From NCBI GenBank assembly GCA_001599935.1, contig BCIJ01000021.1:9484-73483 (forward strand): a stretch of 64,000 nt of DNA. Reading direction: 5' to 3'. The first letter of the stretch is position 1. Each line of letters opens with the position of its first letter. Shown one piece after another: positions 24,025-34,456 of this stretch. The DNA comes from Holtermannia corniformis (taxonomy: Eukaryota; Basidiomycota; Tremellomycetes; Holtermanniales). The notes under the pieces were generated by a model. That model had not been told where the DNA came from, ran no database searches, and saw only the letters and a program-made list of their open reading frames with translations. The translations under genes and the position numbers were made by a program.

Positions 24025-24311
24025 CGGTAAGGCATGGCGTTGACGACTTGTCTACACGCGACTGGGTGATGATAGGCAAAGGCATGACGCTGAATGCCAA
24101 ACCCGAAGTGTCGCTATATCACCCTTCCCGCTTATTGTTCATCAAACCCGTCGGACCCCAACCGCAGCAATACCCTGTAACAAAACTCATACCTACGCGC
24201 TATATGGCTGAACGCCTCCTGGATTGGGCGGACGCTGACACGCTGGAGCAGCAAAACCAGTTTGCAAAGATGTTGGCACCCGGCGCGCCAGACATTGCCG
24301 ATCGCAAGTGA
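24025..24311 (+). pseudogene. Remnant of a P-loop NTPase family gene (C-terminal piece)
   Basis: The frame ending at a stop at 24309-24311 reads LLFIKPVGPQPQQYPVTKLI, then PTRYMAERLLDWA and EQQNQFAKMLAPGAPDIAD. This aligns with the C-terminal region of the neighbouring full copies (FVAPRLD...TIPTPFLASTLLSLA...EQERFIALFGDAPAV; FRPV...YIPTEHLTSLFFNLA...EQSAFTAMFACMPAV). The N-terminal domain and P-loop are missing, so it is a truncated relic between copies 1 and 2. Confidence 0.6.
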
Positions 24312-24505
24312 ACTTACGGGCGACTAGATCCGCCATAGCCATCAGCGGGCGCATTTGCTAGTCATCATCCATGCATGCTGTTGCTGCCTAGACGCGTCCA
24401 CCTCGCGCTTTATATCAGTCTGGACCGGACCCGTCCTCGCCCACTCTATGACTGGGACCTCGCCACCGCCTGCAACCTGCAACGACCAGGCATACTCGTG
24501 CAACG

Positions 24506-26283
24506 ATGACCGAGTCATACGCTGATGCGTGGCGAGCCAAGATGAGGAAAACGTACTGGGGCGCTGCAGAACCTACCCAACTCGTCATCCACAAAGGGGA
24601 CCGCATAGAAACACTGGCCGACCCGTATCTTCACTGGACCCCCGATGAGGTCAACCCGCTGTACGTGCGGCCACAATATGTACGGATTTGGCAGCACGTC
24701 GAAACCGACCTGGCGGGCCCGCTCGACGAGAGTAGGCTGGTCATATACGGTCACCCTGGCATCGGTACGTTCCTACACCATCTGAGGCAGGCTGCTGACG
24801 CGCTGTAAAGGTAAGACCACCTGCTTGCTTTACATCATGGCGCGAGCATTGGCCAGGCGAACACCGGTGCTAGTCGTTTGTGAAACGACCGAGTATTCGC
24901 TCTTCACGAATCAAGGAGCCATGACAGTTTCGCAAGGGCCTTATCCGCCTGGCACGCTGGTCCTTATTGACTGCAACGACAGCATCGACGGTGTCCCAGA
25001 CGAGTTCAGGCCCAATGGCAAGAACAAACTGCATACTGTGATAGCAGCGTCGACGCGGCCGCGACGCATCTATCAATACATCAAGTATTGGCGCCCGTTC
25101 GTGGTCACGATGGAGTTGTGGTCGAAGGCCGAGCTTCATCACCTCATGTGAGTGACGCTTGCTAAGCTCCGAGGTCACGCTGACGGGGTCTTGCAGCCAT
25201 CTCCGAGAATCGATCGGATCTGCTGCCCGTCCCATTCCAGTCATCCGCCGCAGTTCATCCGGACCCTTCTATACGCCTGAGGAAGTTTTTGATCTGTTTG
25301 GACCCTGCATGCGCACAGTCTTTACTAAGACGTATCCCAACACAGGCAATGTCGCTGCTGATTTCCTCGGCCTACATTTGCAGATCAAGACCGCCGTTAA
25401 AGGGATCAACTGGGCTTCGCTCAACGACGGCCACCTGTCCGATTCTACCCATGAAGAGCAGCGCCGGGGCTTCAATAAGCTGTTTTACTTTCGTCCCGTG
25501 AGATCGCAGCCGTGCTTGGACGATGGGCCGATTGGGGAGTACTATATCCCGACAGAACACCTTACAAGTCTCTTTTTCAATCTTGCGGCGGGTCGGCAGC
25601 TGGTCGAGCAATCCGCGTTCACGGCCATGTTTGCTTGCATGCCCGCTGTAGCTGATGCCCTCTACGAGGCGATAGTCCTGCGGTATCTGAGTAGAGGCGA
25701 CCAGGGAGAGCCCGTCCTCGTCAATTTCCCCTCGACCTCGACCACGGTGCAGCTACCCTTGCCCATGGCGCATGCACCTCTTCGATTTGACCCGTTCGCC
25801 ATCCAGGAGGTTCCGCAAGCCGGCTTGTTGCACGTCGCCGAGGCAGGCGTCGCGGCGGTGGAGGCAGCATCGGATCGGGACAAGATTGTGAGCTACAGTT
25901 CGAGTCGGCACCTAAGCAGAACTGACTCTCCGCAGATCGAGTGCTTGGACAACATTACGTCGCCGACCGAAGACAGCGGGGTATTGGGCGCGTCAGCAAC
26001 ACCAGCCAGAATGGAGGGCAGCTTAACGGCCAAGCGTCAGGCAGCTGCCAGTGTCGCGATCCAGACGAAGGATACTATCAACGCCGACGTCCGCTCCGCC
26101 GCTCCGATCGAGGCTAGCAGTACGGCCAAAGACGCAACCGGAGCAAGTTCGCGCACGAGCAAGATGGGAACAATGTCGACGTTCGAACATGACGACGGAC
26201 GCGAGACTGACGGCAGTACTGATGCCGATCCGACAGACCGACGGAAGCGACGTAGAACACAGCCAAGCAAGTATGGCTTTTGA
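24506..26283 (+). CDS. P-loop NTPase family protein, copy 2 (Crinkler/RHS-like)
   Basis: Exons 24506-24764, 24811-25147 and 25197-26283; 560 aa if a 48-nt intron-like segment near 25888-25935 (GTGAGC...CTGAC...CGCAG, in frame and stopless) is retained. ATG at 24506. Intact Walker A, HPGIG-KTTCLLYIMARAL, interrupted by intron 1 between Gly and Lys. Walker-B-like GTLVLIDCND. The second exon is 337 nt, exactly as in copy 1. The C-terminal domain has FYTPEEVFDLFGPCMRTVF, YPNTGNVAADF and YYIPTEHLTSLFFNLA. A 180-residue Ser/Thr/Ala-rich tail ends KRRRTQPSKYGF, a likely nuclear localisation signal. Longest of the three copies. Function unknown; the NTPase call rests on the P-loop and position of the acidic strand. 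Confidence 0.6.
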
Positions 26284-26918
26284 TGGCCCCGTCACGTCGC
26301 TGCCCCTCACACGCCAATCAAGTCTACTTGGTGCCGCCGGCGACCGACCCTGTTCTGTACACTGCACTCACCACCGCTCCCAACGTTACGGCTGGTGACA
26401 GCCAAACACCTCTCTACTCAAGCACGGCATCGAGCATCGCAATCTACCCCGCATGCAACCAGCAACCGACCCTCCACCCCCTATCGACTCACCTTGATTC
26501 CCGTATCCGCACCTGCTCCAGCTCGTTTGTGTACTTCGCTAGCATAATGATTGCGTGAGATGGATTGCTGCGGTGATAAGCACAGTAACACTTGGATAGT
26601 TTCACGGACTCACCTGATCTGACGTTCATAGATGGATACGTCGAGTAGGTCGACTTCACGCTCGACGTCGGATCTCGGCGTGACGGGGTGCGTCGAGGTC
26701 GCCTTCGACGACGTGTCACGTCGAGGCGCATCGACGATGTCGACCTACACTGCACCGTGATGACGATTTGCGAGTTCGAGGTCATCGCATGTTACCTCTG
26801 AACAAGTCAACATGCTCGCATTAGGCATGCGAAGTAGGCCAGTAAGCGCGCGTAAGGCGCGAGGGGACAAATTAGACGTTCAAGTGTCAGCACGCATTGA
26901 TCGCAGCGTTCAAACAAT
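26284..26918. other. Gene-free interval left of the transposon
   Basis: No convincing gene. The part 26640-26750 is unusually rich in TCGAC, with a 10-bp inverted repeat GTAGGTCGAC at 26645-26654 and GTCGACCTAC at 26739-26748. It ends in the AAT target duplication at 26916-26918. Confidence 0.5.
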
Positions 26919-26954
26919 AGGGGGGTTCAATTCAAGTGTTCGGTGCTAAGTTCG
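26919..26954 (+). repeat. Left terminal inverted repeat of the Harbinger element
   Basis: First 16 bp match the right end perfectly; the following 20 bp match with a 1-bp gap and substitutions, including GTTCG boxes. Confidence 0.85.
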
Positions 26955-27139
26955 TTCCAGCGATCGATCAGTCACCTTCCGGAAAAGGCAGTCAGAGCTG
27001 AGTGCCCCGTTCGATGATGCAATTGTTCGATCCGCACTCGTGCAAGCACTGCGTGGGAAATGTAAATCTTGCTTGAGTTTGCTTCTATGCATTCGTCTTG
27101 CACTTGTTGTTACTCGCCACCACTCAACACCAGCCAAGA

Positions 27140-28463
27140 ATGGTTCGGCATACTGAGAAAGCCAAGCTACTACATGAGCTCACAAGTTGCCTAGCCGCTG
27201 TAATGGAGGCTGGGCTCGAGGACGACGATGAGGAATTCGACGAGCTGATGGAGCTTCAAGAAGCCGTCGCAGCTTCGAGATACCTTCAGCGGCGTCGCGA
27301 TCCTGGCCAGGAGCGTGCCCATAATGTCAAGGCAACATTCGAGCGCCTTCTGCGCATGCCAGAAGTTGATTTCCGGCGTCACTTTCGCGTCTATCCAAGC
27401 GAGTTGTATGCCATCAACGACCTCATCAAAGACAACCCGGCTTTCTACAATTTGGAGGCCAGGAAACCCCAGCAGCCGTCCCATTATCAACTCATGGTCC
27501 TCATGTACCATCTTGGCCAGTCGGGAACGGCTGCAGGCTACCAAGGAGCTCGTCACTTCTTCGGGATCGCGGGCAAGTCTGAATTTGTGTTTTGATTGTA
27601 GCTAACGCTGTATAGAGGGCACGGTGCTCAACTACATCATCCGCAGCTTGAAAGCCATCATCGACATTGCAGCAGACCATCTCTATTGGCCTGATGATCA
27701 AGAGCGGCGCGACATCGCGAAAAAAACTGGCTTGCCCAACTGCGTCGGCTTTGTTGACGGGTTTTACGCCGTGCTTGACTCCAAGCCCCGTCGAGACGAT
27801 CATGTGGCCTACTGGACTCGCAAGAAGTGCTACGCATTCAACGTAATGCTAGTCTGCGACCACGAAATGAGGATACGGTGGCTCGATCTTGGATGGCCGG
27901 GCGCAGCTGGCGATTGGCGAGTGTACTCAAACTCTGCACTTGGTCAACGGCCTCAAGACTGGTTCTCGCGCCGTCAGTACCTCCTGGCGGATGCAGGGTA
28001 CACCAATACGGAATATTTGGTGGCCTTGTTCAAGCGTCAACGCGGCGAGGACGATTTGACAACTACTCGAGTGTGTACGACTGTTTTGGCTTGACCAATG
28101 CTCACAAAGCTGCAGGGTCGCTTCAATAAACGTGCCGCACGGATCAGAGTGCGCGTGGAGAACTGTATCGGCCTACTCAAGGCTCGGTTTCAATATCTAC
28201 GCTGCATGCGAGTTGTAGTCGAAGCCGAGCGTGGCGACATGCTTGCGCAGTCGTTTATACACGCAGCGGCCGTACTACACAATCTGCTGATAGAGACGGC
28301 TGCAGAGTATGGAGAAGAGGAGCTTGACGAGGATGCCGAGCACCAGGAGCAGATCGACGCCGAAGTACAAGATCTTTTCGAAGTCGAGGAGCGCCGCGGT
28401 GCCAATGACGCTCGGCGGACAGCGTTAATGGCTGAATTGCGACTGTTGGACGAAGATGCATAA
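27140..28463 (+). CDS. Harbinger transposase (DDE_Tnp_4 / HARBI1-like)
   Basis: Exons 27140-27572, 27616-28070 and 28116-28463 give 411 aa without internal stops. First intron is GC-AG (donor GCAAGT, branch GCTAACG, acceptor TATAG); splicing restores the family sequence FFGIAEGTVLNYI, whereas reading through gives an early stop. Catalytic residues are all visible: D in GFVDGFYAVLD, D in GWPGAAGDWRVYSNS and the LLADAGY motif, and E in RIRVRVENCIGLLKARFQ. N-terminal helix-rich region, LLRMPEVDFRRHFRV, matches the fungal Harbinger start. C-terminus is acidic. Catalyses cut-and-paste transposition together with the Myb-like partner. Looks functional. Confidence 0.9.
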
Positions 28464-28468
28464 GGCAT

Positions 28469-29726
28469 CTACTCAATGTCGCTACCAGAGCTGCTGTCAG
28501 ACTCAGAGCTGACGGCAGGGCGCTGGAAACGCTCATTCAGCGCCTTTATGCGCTTGTCGTAGGTCTCCAGCGCCTGCTCAAACGTCACCCCATCACGCGC
28601 CACAATCTCATCAACGATCTTCAGCCGCTGGTGCTGCTCTGTCGCCCGGTTCAAGTCGGCTTTGCTGCGCGCAGCAATTTTTGCGGCTTTGGCCTGGGAT
28701 TTGAGAACCTTGCGGCGTCTCTCGGCACCGTTCGAGTAGACCGACGCGATGTCCTTGTAGGAGCCTGGTAGTAGTATCATTATTGTCAGTCCGTTATTGG
28801 AGGGAATAATAATACAGCACAAAGACATACGGGCTTTCTGCCGGACGCTGGTTTTTCCCCGTCTAGGCGTACTTGAGGCGCGAGGGGTCGCCGGCGACTG
28901 CGCTGACCGTTCTGGCTCGTCCTCATCGGATTCCGGGTGGTTGTCCTCATCCGGGGTACGCGCACGACCACGCAAAAGGCCAGCAAGGTGATCAGAAGCA
29001 CCGGTGGTGTCTTGCGTGTTCTGAGGCGCCGTAGGACCCACCACCGCTGAATTTCCAACAATTTCCAGCATCCTGTCGAAGAAGGGGTACTTTTCAATGG
29101 CCATTGCTGAATTTGGGGTGAGAATCAGCGTCCTGGCATCGAAAAGACGGTACATACGCCGCATCCATTCCTCCTTCGAGACATCATCCGGTTTGGGACC
29201 AAGCTGCTGCTCTGCAAGCGTCTCTGTACCCGTAGCTTCAAGCCAGTCCCTGACAGTGCGAAACTCAGCCATTTGGCGCAGCCACTGTGCAAGTGAGCGC
29301 GCGTGTATGAGGACAGATCATGTGCACTGACCCATGACTTTGCAGCGCTCGCGTCACGCTTCTGGGTGCACCCAGCGGCTTCCAGAAGGGGCTGAAGACA
29401 CTTCGTGAATGTCTTCTGCGGTCCCCAGCCCGTTTCGCGGCCAGAATGCATCCAGCGGTCGAAGTTCTTCTTGTCCTTCATGAAATCAAAGAAGACGTCC
29501 GCGGATGACTTGCTATGCGCGTCCTTGGCATCGACAGTCCACTTTTTGGCTTTGGTGGCCCGAGCAGCAGCCTGGGACGAGCTTTGAGGCAACAGGGATC
29601 AGCCCAAGTTGAGAAACAGACGATCAAACAGAGGCTACATGAGTGGCGGAAGGGTGAAAGATGGGGTAACACGATGGGCGAAAGAGCCGGCTAGACAAAC
29701 CTTTCAGCCCTGAGACTTGCAGACAT
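28469..29726 (-). CDS. Myb/SANT-like DNA-binding partner of the Harbinger transposase
   Basis: Modelled exons: 29701-29726 (ATG at 29724-29726), 29581 down to about 29332, a middle exon to about 28830, and a last exon to the stop at 28469-28471. The first intron is long for this genome (119 nt, 29582-29700), so the 5' end is the least certain part; no ATG is in frame closer to the domain. The product starts MSASLRAESSSQAAARATKA, then KKWTVDAKDA...DRWMHSGRETGWGPQKTFTKCL, which fits a fungal Myb/SANT-like domain, and ends with an acidic Ser-rich region and a basic coiled-coil-like C-terminus. In Harbinger elements this protein recruits the transposase to the ends and to the nucleus (known for the superfamily). 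Confidence 0.7.
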
Positions 29727-29898
29727 ATCGATCTGGTCTGTGTAGAATATGTTTTGAGCTCGGTGGGATTGCGCAAGGTCTGTGGCGAGAGTGACGGTGT
29801 GTCGAACTGATGGCTGTTTGCACGAACTGCCGTTTCGCCGGTTCGACGGCACTCAGCCAAAAATGGTCCCGTTGAACGATCAGAAACCACGTGATAGA

Positions 29899-29934
29899 TC
29901 GAACTCTGCATCGAACTATGAATTGAACCCCCCT
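29899..29934 (-). repeat. Right terminal inverted repeat of the Harbinger element
   Basis: Reverse complement of the left end: AGGGGGGTTCAATTCA then a diverged GTTCG-containing stretch. Followed directly by the AAT duplication. Confidence 0.85.
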
Positions 29935-29937
29935 AAT

Positions 29938-30132
29938 GGAACCAGTCGGGCCAAGCACACTACACGATCGAAGAAGTCTCTGACATGTTTGGTCCCGACC
30001 GCTACCTCAAAACAGGCGATGTCGACCGGGACTTTGGCAGCATCATGCGCATCAGAGGGATGATCCAGTCGATCTCGGACGAGCAGTGGGGAATCCTGCG
30101 CAAAGGCATCGTTCAGGAGCTGTTAACAAGGA
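29938..30132 (+). pseudogene. P-loop NTPase family fragment beside the transposon
   Basis: Directly after the right target duplication the frame reads NQSGQAHYTIEEVSDMFGP, then DRYLKTGDVDRDFGSIMRIR. This matches the domain after the second intron of the full copies (YHTPSDVSDYFGP...YVDTGDPSVDF), with an internal deletion of about ten residues. The upstream P-loop half is absent on either side of the transposon, so this is a relic. Confidence 0.6.
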
Positions 30133-30319
30133 CACATAGGTCGATACGAGCAGAGTCAATAGTGCTGGGTAGTGCCCAGCGGCTGACGACAAGAGGTGAT
30201 GCAATATTTGGTTTACGCCCGTTGCCATCCACGACCCGGCCGACTCGCAATGACGCGTCCGCCTTAGAGTCAAAAGCGCGAAATGACTCGAAACGCAGAC
30301 ACTAGCAACAACCACGGTC

Positions 30320-31553
30320 ATGTCGACAGCGCAAGACAGCACCCGATCCGCGCCTGGGTGGGCGCAGCCGTTCTGGACCGAGTACTGGCAAGGTGGCGGC
30401 GATCCCGTCAAGACGGTCGAGCACGATGGCATGACGATCAAGACTCTGCGTCAGCCTCTACTCTCGTTTCGACCTGACGTTGAAAACCCCATCATGATTC
30501 GGCGTGATTATGAGCGTATCTGGGCATGCATCCAGGAGGATCGGGCGCAGAGCAAAAGGGGGTCTTTGGTCATGTGGGGACAGCCTGGCACAGGTAGGTC
30601 ACTCCTCGCCTGGCCGCAGCTAACGATAGCAGGCAAAACGACGGCTCTGACGTATCTTCTTGCCCAACTACTCGCTCACCACGTTCCGGTCGTGATGGCA
30701 ACGCACCCGACCGAGTTCACGCTATTCGATGCCGATGGCGTGCGCCAAGTTGATCGTTCGTCGCTGCCGCAAGGCGTAGTCGCTCTCGTCGAGTGCAATG
30801 CAGACAACAAACGCACTCCACGGGGGTTGGACGACGGTTACTCGAACATGTATGTCATCATTGCCGTCCCGGGCCTTGGCAAGATCGAGTCGTTTATGAA
30901 GTGGCGCTCGTGGGTTTTCGCCATGAGTCTGTGGACGAACAAAGAGTTGGTTGCCGCTGGGTAAGTAGCCAGTTGACGCGCAAGCCGGCTGACCGTGCAG
31001 AGCGCTCAGAGACCATGTCGAGGGGGCACCGGCTCCCGGCACATTGTATCACACCCCGAGCGACGTGTCAGACTATTTCGGCCCATCTGCCCGCGTCACG
31101 CTCGCAAAGCGCTACGTCGATACCGGCGATCCCAGCGTCGATTTCAAAGACCACTTTGAACACCTGAGGCAGACGATCAAGACGACGCCAGCAGCCACCT
31201 GGGCAAAGCTCGGCAAAGGCGACTTGACGCCGCTCGCAGAAATGCCTGGTCTTTGCGACATTTTCTCCCTCAAGCCGCGGGGTGAGCAACTGCAGAGGAT
31301 GGCGTTGTGCCCGCTCGAGATCACGCTGCCGACGCGCGAGCTTTCCTTCTTGCTGCTAGAGGGCATGACGTTGGCAGAATCGACCCAGTTCCTCATGCTC
31401 TTCATGAGCACGCCCTTGATCGTAGCGACGCCGTATCCCTGGGCCAATCTCGATATCGTGAATAGCACAGACGCGGGTCCTGCAGTACAGATCGAGAAGC
31501 GCAAGCTGGAAGAGGACGAGCCGTCAACTCTACCGCCTCCAGCCAAGTCGTAG
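30320..31553 (+). CDS. P-loop NTPase family protein, copy 3 (Crinkler/RHS-like)
   Basis: Exons 30320-30593, 30633-30960 and 31001-31553 (384 aa). Same architecture as copies 1 and 2: FWTEYWQGGGDPVKTVEHDG; NPIMIRRDYERIW; Walker A GQPGTG-KTTALTYLLAQLL with intron 1 between Gly and Lys; ATHPTEFTLFDADGVRQV; Walker-B-like GVVALVEC; then ALRDHVEG, LYHTPSDVSDYFGP, YVDTGDPSVDF, TLPTRELSFLLLEG and a short basic tail QIEKRKLEEDEPSTLPPPAK. ATG at 30320 is the first in frame. Intact P-loop. Several hundred bases right of the Harbinger element. Function unknown; cytosol or nucleus inferred. Confidence 0.6.
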
Positions 31554-31697
31554 GCTAAAGGCAAGACCAAACGCGCCACACCAAAAGGCAAAACCAGCAA
31601 GCGCAGCAAGCGGTCAACGTAGGGAAGCGCTCACGAGATTGTAGAATACATTTGCAGAGTGATGCACATCACCGCCTCTTTTTCACCGCTGGGACTT

Positions 31698-33947
31698 TTA
31701 GCGTGATTCGTGTCGCCCGGCGTACTCACCCTTCTGTGCGGCCGTCTTGACCTGCGCAACCTTGCCCTTTTTCCCACCCTGCGCCGTCTTCTTGCCCTTG
31801 CTGCTTGCCGGTTTCTTGGCGGCCCCAGTCGGCGACTCGCCCTCTTGCGCGCACGGCGGGCAGAACCACTCGCCGTCTGGGACGGCGCTCAGCGGAGGAT
31901 CGAGGCAGTCAGTGTGGTATGGCTCGTCGCACTGCGCGTCAGCGTTATCGACGTGGTCACGGCGCACCTTTTCACACTCGAGCGGCTCGTCGTCCCTCTC
32001 TTGTGCGCACACGACGCAGACGCTCGAAGCATCGACAGTTTCAGGATGGCGTTCGAGATTGGACAGCGCTGCGTTTGGGGTCGCAAGAAAGAGCGTGTGC
32101 CAGGCGCCTGCGGCCACACTGGGATTTCAGCAACGTTGCGACGCCATGTCGACGCACCTGATCACGTCGACACCATTCAGTGGCTCGATCCGCTGTGGCT
32201 TTGTCGCACTCTTTGGCTGATCATCGCCGAAGCCGAGCTCGCCGTTGAGTGCGCCCTGACCCCAACCGGCCGTCATGGTCGACTCGCCGTCTGGCGCGAT
32301 CGCAAAGTGAGTCGAGCCACCGCAACTGACGGCGCTGATCTTCCAGCCCATCACTGCGCAGTCAGCACACGCCTGCTAGCACGCAACTCACAGTCTTGCA
32401 TATACTTGAACGTCGTCCATGGCTGGCCGCCAGAGCCTGATCGTCAGTCGAGCCGTGGCATGACAGCGCAGACGCACCATCCCCCGTCGTCTTCCACTTG
32501 CCAGCCGCATAGTACATATTTTGCCCATCGACCACGACCGAGTCTGATCCGTCAGCCAGGCGTGTGCGCCACATTGCAGACTGACTGGTCGGCCCACACG
32601 CAATCATGCTCGCACGCATCACCCGGCTTTGCCCCGTAAACTGTAGAGTCAGCTTGACGTCCCGCACGCTGGATAGAGCCAACCTGCGGCACGAGCTGCG
32701 GCAGCACCTGATCCTTTTGATCGCCCAGCCCGAGGCGGGCATAGCCCGCAAAGCCCCAAGCGTAGACGTAGCCCTCGTCGTCCATGGCGAGCGAGTGCTG
32801 TGTGCCCGATGCGATCTGCACGATGTTCTTGGGATCGAGCGGACGGATCTGGCCTGCATGAATCAGCGCCGTGTGGTGCACAGCAGTACGACTCACGCGG
32901 GATCCACTCGATGTCAAAGCTCGACTTGCCGGCCGACACGATGCGCTCGCCTGAAGCGTCAGCTCGAGGGTTTCGATCGTTGCGTACGCACCAGTCTTGC
33001 CGTTGGCGAGCTGACCCTTCTCGCTCGAGCCCATAGCATAGACTTTACCCGTTGATGTCAAGACGAGGGAAAACGTCGCGCCGGCCGTGACCTACGATCA
33101 GCTGAATCCTGCCATCACCAACCCACCTGTACAGCCTTGACCGCGTCCTTGCCCCACGGCCCGGCAATCTTGGTGAACACCTTGATCTCGGGACACGGCG
33201 ACTGAGCCGTGAGCCGCTGCGCTACAGTTTAGCACTACCCACATGCCCACACTGGCCCATCACGTTGGCGCCTGCGCTCCAGACATGGCCATCACTCGCG
33301 ACCAGCAGCGTGTGGTTGCGCCCGGCTGCTGCATGGACGAATGTGACATCCTTTGCCGCTCCAAGATCAGCGGGCGAGATCCTGACCGGCCACGTCTCGG
33401 GGATGATCGCCGTCGCCTGGCCGAGTGAGGAGAAGGTGTTGCGGCCAAACAGGTGAGCGTTGCCGTGGACTGAGCGCGTTGTCAGCCGTGAGCAACACTA
33501 CGGCTCCGACAGACTGTCGATGCAGATCGAGTGGGCGGCCGAGCAGCCGCTGTAGACGGCGACCGTCTTGATGTTGGCGAGCGAGCGGAGGATGCGAGGA
33601 GTGAGTAGGTCGGTGCTGGAGCTGATCAGCTTGGAATGCGCCGAGAGGATGCGACCGACCCTGCAGCGGGCTTGTCCTTTTTGCCGAGGTTGGGCCTGGA
33701 GCATCAGCACGAGCTCGATTGAAAGATGGCAACACTGACCAGTCGGTCCCGCCTGCGATCAGCACTATAGACAAAGGCGGACGTCAGTCTATCTATCAGC
33801 GGAATACACATCCGATCGGTCACACAGCATGAGCCGGTTGATGGAGCCAAACAAGGTCGCGTCTGGTGGTCGTCCGAAGCACCCACCTCGTCCCCACCGC
33901 TGCTCTTCGCTCTTGCCGTTGGCGGCCTGGTGAGTGTCGTCTGCCAT
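31698..33947 (-). CDS. RCC2-like RCC1-repeat protein with C-terminal PHD finger
   Basis: ATG at 33945-33947 (MADDTHQAANGKSEEQRWGR), then, after a short intron with CTGAC, VLIAGGTDWPNLGKKDKP and LLTPRILRSLANIKTVAVYSG-CSAAHSICIDS, the RCC2/TD-60 signature. RCC1 blade sequences follow: HLFGRNTFSSLGQ, AAAGRNHTLLVASDGHVWSAGANVMGQCG, VTAGATFSLVLTSTGKVYAMGSSEKGQLANG, ASGTQHSLAMDDEGYVYAWGFAGYARLGLGD. After the last blade (VAAGAWHTLFLATP) comes a PHD finger CVVCAQE..LECEK-CDEPYHTDC..PDGEWFCPPC with a full C4HC3 set, then a Lys-rich tail. PHD fingers read histone tails, so a chromatin role is likely. At least nine introns. RCC2 proteins I know lack a PHD domain, so the fusion is noteworthy. Confidence 0.85.
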
Positions 33948-34456
33948 GCGAAGTGTGCCAGGGATGTACTGCCTGCCGCGCTGTTGGTTGATGAACAACC
34001 CTACGTACCGTTGTCGAGGGAGGGATGCTGGCTGCCGGGAGCAAACAACTGACGATCCTTGTCCAGTGCGAGTGGGTGGGTGACAACGGCGGGGGAGCTG
34101 CTGTCCAGGCTGTAGACGATAGCAGAAGATGCAGATGTGCTCAGGGGAGCATGCGGAAAGACGGGATGCATCAGATCAACTTGAGCCGCTCTCGGCTCTC
34201 ACTCGGGTCTCAATAGTCTCGGCTCTGCGTTCTCGGCGTCTCTCACCATAGATCAGGGCTCGATGAGATGCATACCGAGTCGAAAGAGCGTGTGGACGAC
34301 CGCGACTCGTCTCGGCGCCGTCGACAGTGTTGAACGGCAACGGCGCACTGCCCGCCCGGTTTCCTTCGCCTTGCTCTGCTCACCGTCCTCTTTGATTGTT
34401 CAACGGCCAGCTCAGCAGCGACCGCACTCACTGATAACCCAGAGAGCTACGAGGCC
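33948..34456. promoter_or_regulatory. Divergent intergenic region
   Basis: About 510 bp between the start codons of the RCC2-like/PHD gene (-) and EFL1 (+). Probably carries both promoters; no specific element identified. Confidence 0.5.

Larger units (their letters stand above)
26919..29934 (+). mobile_element. PIF/Harbinger DNA transposon, apparently complete
   Basis: 3016 bp. Left end AGGGGGGTTCAATTCA at 26919-26934; right end is its exact reverse complement at 29919-29934; similarity continues inward with GTTCG boxes for about 36 bp. Both ends are flanked by AAT (26916-26918 and 29935-29937), a 3-bp target duplication as expected for the superfamily (usual consensus TWA). Contents: a HARBI1-like DDE transposase (+) and a Myb/SANT-like protein (-), convergent with stop codons 5 bp apart, the standard two-gene Harbinger set. 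Both frames are intact after modelling introns, suggesting a recent insertion. It sits beside a truncated P-loop NTPase family fragment. Confidence 0.9.
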
